Shown here: positions 61,425 to 64,000 of the stretch, piece after piece
Layout of the letters: every line of letters starts with the position of its first letter
Position numbering within the stretch: position 1 is the first letter of the stretch
NCBI GenBank assembly: GCA_038207585.1
Contig: JBBQZP010000009.1
Coordinates: 46,371 to 110,370, forward strand
Reading direction: 5' to 3'
Source of the DNA: JBBQZP01 sp038207585
Lineage (GTDB): Bacteria > Pseudomonadota > Alphaproteobacteria > Rhodobacterales > Rhodobacteraceae
Length of the DNA: 64,000 nt
Notes under the pieces: model-generated
What the model was told of the DNA's origin: nothing
Seen by the model: only the letters and a program-made list of their open reading frames with translations
Databases searched by the model: none
Program-made: the position numbers and the translations under genes

Positions 61425-62828
61425 ATGACCGATCTGGCCTTTGAGCTGAACGGAACCCCTGTGCGCGTGGCGGATTTATCCCCCACGCGGACACTGCTGG
61501 ACTGGCTGCGCGAAGATCGCAGCCTCTGCGGCACAAAGGAAGGCTGCAATGAAGGCGATTGCGGGGCCTGCACGGTGATGGTCACCGATGCGCAAGGCAG
61601 CCGCGCGCTCAACGCCTGCATCCTCTTTCTGCCGCAGCTTCAAGGCAAATCCGTGCGCACCGTCGAAGGCATCGCCGGGCCAAAGGGCGAGTTGCACCCC
61701 GTCCAGCAAGCAATGATCGACCATCATGGCAGCCAATGCGGCTTTTGCACACCGGGCTTCATCGTCTCGATGGCCACAGCGCACCTCAACGGCGCGACCG
61801 ACCACGACGACCAGCTTGCCGGGAACCTCTGCCGTTGCACCGGCTACGCCCCCATCATCCGCGCCGCAACGGCCGCAGAAAGCGCGCCGGTCCCCGACTG
61901 GATGCCAATTCTCCCTGACCCTTTCATTTTGACACAAATATCCTCGGGGGTTCCGGGGGGCAGACAGCACCCCGGCGCTTGCCACCCCGAAACCACCGAT
62001 GATCTGGCGCGCTGGTATGCCCAGAACCCCGACGCCACCCTGATCGCCGGGGCCACGGATGTTGGCCTCTGGGTCACGAAGAATTTGCGCGATCTGCCGA
62101 ATGTGGCGTTTCTGAACGGCATCGCCGATCTGCGCACGCTGACCCGCGCTGGCGACACCCTGCGCATCGGCGCGGGCGTCACGATCACCGATCTGATGGC
62201 CGCCATCACCGACATGCACCCCTCTTTCGCGGCGATGCTGCGCCGCTACGGCTCGGTTCAGGTCCGCAACGCGGCCACCATCGGCGGCAACATCGCGAAC
62301 GGCTCGCCCATAGGTGACGGCCCGCCCGCGTTGATCGCACTGGGTGCCACGCTGCACCTGCGCCACGGTGACACCCGCCGCGAGATGCCGCTTGAGGATT
62401 TCTTCCTCGCCTACCGCAAACAGGACCGCCAGCCCGGCGAATTTGTCGAGGCCGTAACGATCCCGACCCACGCCCCCACCCTGCGCTGCTACAAGATCTC
62501 CAAACGCTTTGATCAGGATATTTCCGCCGTCTGCGGCTGTTTCAATGTGACCATCACCGGCGGCAGCGTCACCTCGGCCCGCATCGCCTTTGGCGGTATG
62601 GCCGGAACGCCGAAACGGGCCGCTGCGGTTGAGGCAGCACTGACAGGCCAGCCGTGGACCCGCCAAACCATTCAGGACGCCCGCGTCGCAATGGCGCAGG
62701 ATTTCACCCCGATGGACGACATGCGCGCCTCGTCCAGCTATCGCCTTAACGTCGCCGAAAACCTGCTGCTGCGATATTTTGACGATCTTGGCGGCGCTGC
62801 CACCGACATCCTGCAGGTGCAGGCATGA
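61425..62828 (+). CDS. xdhA: Xanthine dehydrogenase small subunit (Fe-S/FAD), with a repeat in its linker
   Basis: A 467-residue subunit. The 2Fe-2S domain has LCGTKEGCNEGDCGACTV and CGFCTPGF with CRCTGYAPI (residues 30-150); the FAD domain has LIAGATDVGLWVTKNL and RNAATIGGNIANGSPIGD, then LEDFFLAYRKQDRQPGE. It oxidises hypoxanthine and xanthine to urate with NAD together with XdhB. The linker at residues 167-173 reads FILTQIS and is encoded by the dispersed repeat, followed by SGVPGGRQHPGACHPETTDD of repeat-like, GC-rich origin. The frame is open, so the protein is presumably intact. xdhB overlaps the stop by 4 nt. GGGAGAA precedes the ATG. Confidence 0.96.
   Translation: MTDLAFELNGTPVRVADLSPTRTLLDWLREDRSLCGTKEGCNEGDCGACTVMVTDAQGSRALNACILFLPQLQGKSVRTVEGIAGPKGELHPVQQAMIDHHGSQCGFCTPGFIVSMATAHLNGATDHDDQLAGNLCRCTGYAPIIRAATAAESAPVPDWMPILPDPFILTQISSGVPGGRQHPGACHPETTDDLARWYAQNPDATLIAGATDVGLWVTKNLRDLPNVAFLNGIADLRTLTRAGDTLRIGAGVTITDLMAAITDMHPSFAAMLRRYGSVQVRNAATIGGNIANGSPIGDGPPALIALGATLHLRHGDTRREMPLEDFFLAYRKQDRQPGEFVEAVTIPTHAPTLRCYKISKRFDQDISAVCGCFNVTITGGSVTSARIAFGGMAGTPKRAAAVEAALTGQPWTRQTIQDARVAMAQDFTPMDDMRASSSYRLNVAENLLLRYFDDLGGAATDILQVQA
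61922..61973. repeat. Dispersed repeat embedded in the xdhA coding sequence
   Basis: 22 nt at 61922-61943 (TTTCATTTTGACAC...AAATATCC) equal those at 18222-18243. They continue with TCGGGGGTTCC and GGGGGGCAGACAGCACCCC at 61955-61973, a hairpin-like GC block. The last part is close to the reverse complement of the block at the right edge (63984-64000). Confidence 0.82.
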
Positions 62829-64000
62829 GCGCTGGCCTTCCCTTGCCGCATGACGCAGCCCCCCTGCACGTCACGGGTGCGGCACGCTATGTCGATGACA
62901 TCCCCACCCCGGTAAACACCCTGCATCTGGCCTTCGGTCTGTCAGACATCGCCCACGGTGATATCGTGTCCCTGGATGTTTCGGCCGTGCGCGCGGCACC
63001 CGGAGTCATCGCAGTCTACACGCCCGATGATCTGGCCGACATGCCCGATTGCTCGCCGTCGAACCACGACGAGCCGCTGCTGGCCGTCGGTCAGGTCCAT
63101 TATATCGGGCAACCGGTTTTCCTTGTGGTGGCAACCAGCCATCTCGCCGCCCGAAAGGCGACGCGCCTGGGCAAGCTGGAATGCCGCGCGCGCCCCGCTC
63201 TTCTGACTGTGGACGACGCGCTGGCCGCGAACAGCCGGTTCGAGGGTGGGCCCGTGATCTGGGCCAAAGGCGATGCGGCGGCGGCAATTGCCGGGGCCGC
63301 ACGCACGGTTGAAGGCACCTTCGAGATTGGCGGGCAGGAGCATTTCTATCTGGAGGGCCAAGCCGCCCTTGCCCTGCCGCAAGACGGCGGCGAGATGTTG
63401 GTTCATTCGTCAACCCAGCACCCGACCGAGATTCAGCACAAGGTGGCCCACGCCCTGCACCTGCCGATGAGCATGGTCCGCGTCGAGGTGCGCCGGATGG
63501 GTGGCGGCTTTGGTGGCAAGGAAAGTCAGGGCAACGCGCTTGCCATCGCCTGTGCCCTGGCCGCGCGCGATACCGGGCGGCCTTGCAAGATGCGCTATGA
63601 CCGTGATGACGACATGATGATCACCGGCAAGCGCCACGATCTGCGGCTGATCTACCGCGCCGGGTTTGATGCGCAGGGCCGCATCGCGGGGGTCGAATTC
63701 ACGCATCTGTTCCGCTGCGGCTGGGCGCAGGATCTGTCGCTGCCCGTCGCCGACCGGGCCATGCTGCATGCCGACAATTGCTATCATTTGCCCGCCATCC
63801 GCATCGAGAGCCACCGCCTGCGCACCCATACCCAAAGTGCGACCGCCTTTCGCGGCTTTGGCGGCCCGCAAGGGATGATCGGGATCGAGCGGGTGATGGA
63901 TCATGTGGCCTTTGCTCTGGGACTTGACCCCCTTGCGGTGCGGCGTGCGAATTTTTACGACGCGATGGTGGAGAGGCCGGGGAGGGGGCCGTCTGCCCCC
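62825..64000 (+). CDS. xdhB: Xanthine dehydrogenase molybdopterin subunit, C-terminal part beyond the window
   Basis: 392 codons are visible of a subunit that is normally about 770-780 residues. It starts SAGLPLPHDAAPLHVTGAAR, then YVDDIPTPVNTLHLAFGLS, IGGQEHFYLEGQAALALP, VEVRRMGGGFGGKESQGN (molybdopterin-site glycine loop) and TAFRGFGGPQGM. The ATG at 62825 overlaps the xdhA stop. After RRANFYDA the last 12 codons read MVERPGRGPSAP, encoded by a GC-rich palindrome typical of the dispersed repeat rather than of XdhB, so the repeat also seems to enter this gene in frame. The effect on the enzyme cannot be judged from here. Confidence 0.93.
   Translation, partial: MSAGLPLPHDAAPLHVTGAARYVDDIPTPVNTLHLAFGLSDIAHGDIVSLDVSAVRAAPGVIAVYTPDDLADMPDCSPSNHDEPLLAVGQVHYIGQPVFLVVATSHLAARKATRLGKLECRARPALLTVDDALAANSRFEGGPVIWAKGDAAAAIAGAARTVEGTFEIGGQEHFYLEGQAALALPQDGGEMLVHSSTQHPTEIQHKVAHALHLPMSMVRVEVRRMGGGFGGKESQGNALAIACALAARDTGRPCKMRYDRDDDMMITGKRHDLRLIYRAGFDAQGRIAGVEFTHLFRCGWAQDLSLPVADRAMLHADNCYHLPAIRIESHRLRTHTQSATAFRGFGGPQGMIGIERVMDHVAFALGLDPLAVRRANFYDAMVERPGRGPSAP
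63984..64000. repeat. Hairpin block of the dispersed repeat, cut by the right edge
   Basis: GGGGGC-CGTCT-GCCCCC: the complement of GGGGGCAGACGGCCCCC, close to the GC block in xdhA (61955-61973) but in the opposite orientation. The element should continue past 64000. Confidence 0.55.

Overview
The window is a gene-dense, GC-rich (about 60-65%) piece of an alphaproteobacterial chromosome. The gene set and gene order point to the Rhodobacterales (Rhodobacter/Roseobacter relatives). The pointers are atpHAGDC without atpIBEF, divergent lrp-trxB, a fused ATP sulfurylase/APS kinase, hisZ-hisG-hisS, DUF1150 next to Hsp20, DUF1489, DUF2125, Hint-domain proteins and xdhAB. I cannot name a species. No rRNA, tRNA, CRISPR array, prophage or insertion sequence was seen, so this looks like core chromosome with small repeats scattered through it.

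Layout. 1-4.5 kb: a truncated Hint-domain protein, a sulfotransferase, csaA-proC-ybjN, and a kynureninase-like PLP enzyme. 4.5-8.1 kb: ubiK, divergent from lgt-midA-pgeF, then a 51-residue protein. 8.4-12.5 kb: lrp divergent from trxB, sat/cysC, cytochrome b561. 12.6-15.4 kb: DUF1150-hsp20 under a heat-shock-type promoter, then DUF465-purE-purK. 15.5-18.4 kb: small membrane or secreted proteins, a Nudix hydrolase and an EamA transporter. 18.4-20.4 kb: groESL with a CIRCE operator. 20.6-28.8 kb: TraB/GumN protein, Mn-type pyrophosphatase, HAD hydrolase, MaoC, ribF, ycgN, threonine aldolase, DsbA-fold isomerase, prs, H-type lectin. 28.9-33.7 kb: atpHAGDC. 33.9-38 kb: methyltransferase, gloB, clpA. 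38.5-46.8 kb: an ExbB/MotA-like and coiled-coil OmpA-like pair, chaC, DUF2125, extensin-like protein, tyrC-hisC, rpsD. 47-56 kb: a second Hint protein, LpxR-like protein, B12-dependent ribonucleotide reductase, DUF1489, a small secreted protein, hisS-hisZ-hisG. 56-64 kb: slyX, yciI-like, AbrB-family membrane protein, dnaE, xdhA and a truncated xdhB.

Most of the window is housekeeping: energy (ATP synthase), nucleotide synthesis (purEK, prs, nrdJ), amino acids (proC, hisCGZ, tyrC), protein quality control (groESL, hsp20, clpA), envelope (lgt, pgeF, lpxR-like, extensin-like peptidase) and replication (dnaE). Many genes are translationally coupled by 1-8 nt overlaps.

The most unusual signals are not whole genes. 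(i) A dispersed repeat with the core CATTTTGA...AAATATCC forms long inverted repeats between genes. It is also built in frame into the linker of XdhA, and what appears to be its other end is in xdhB at the right edge of the window. (ii) About 310 bp inside hisS is sharply AT-rich and lengthens the protein. (iii) The rpsD leader has a near-consensus promoter followed at once by a terminator-like hairpin and two identical GCAA-loop hairpins. (iv) A proton-channel/OmpA pair carries an unusually long coiled coil. (v) A Hint-like domain lacks its catalytic cysteine.
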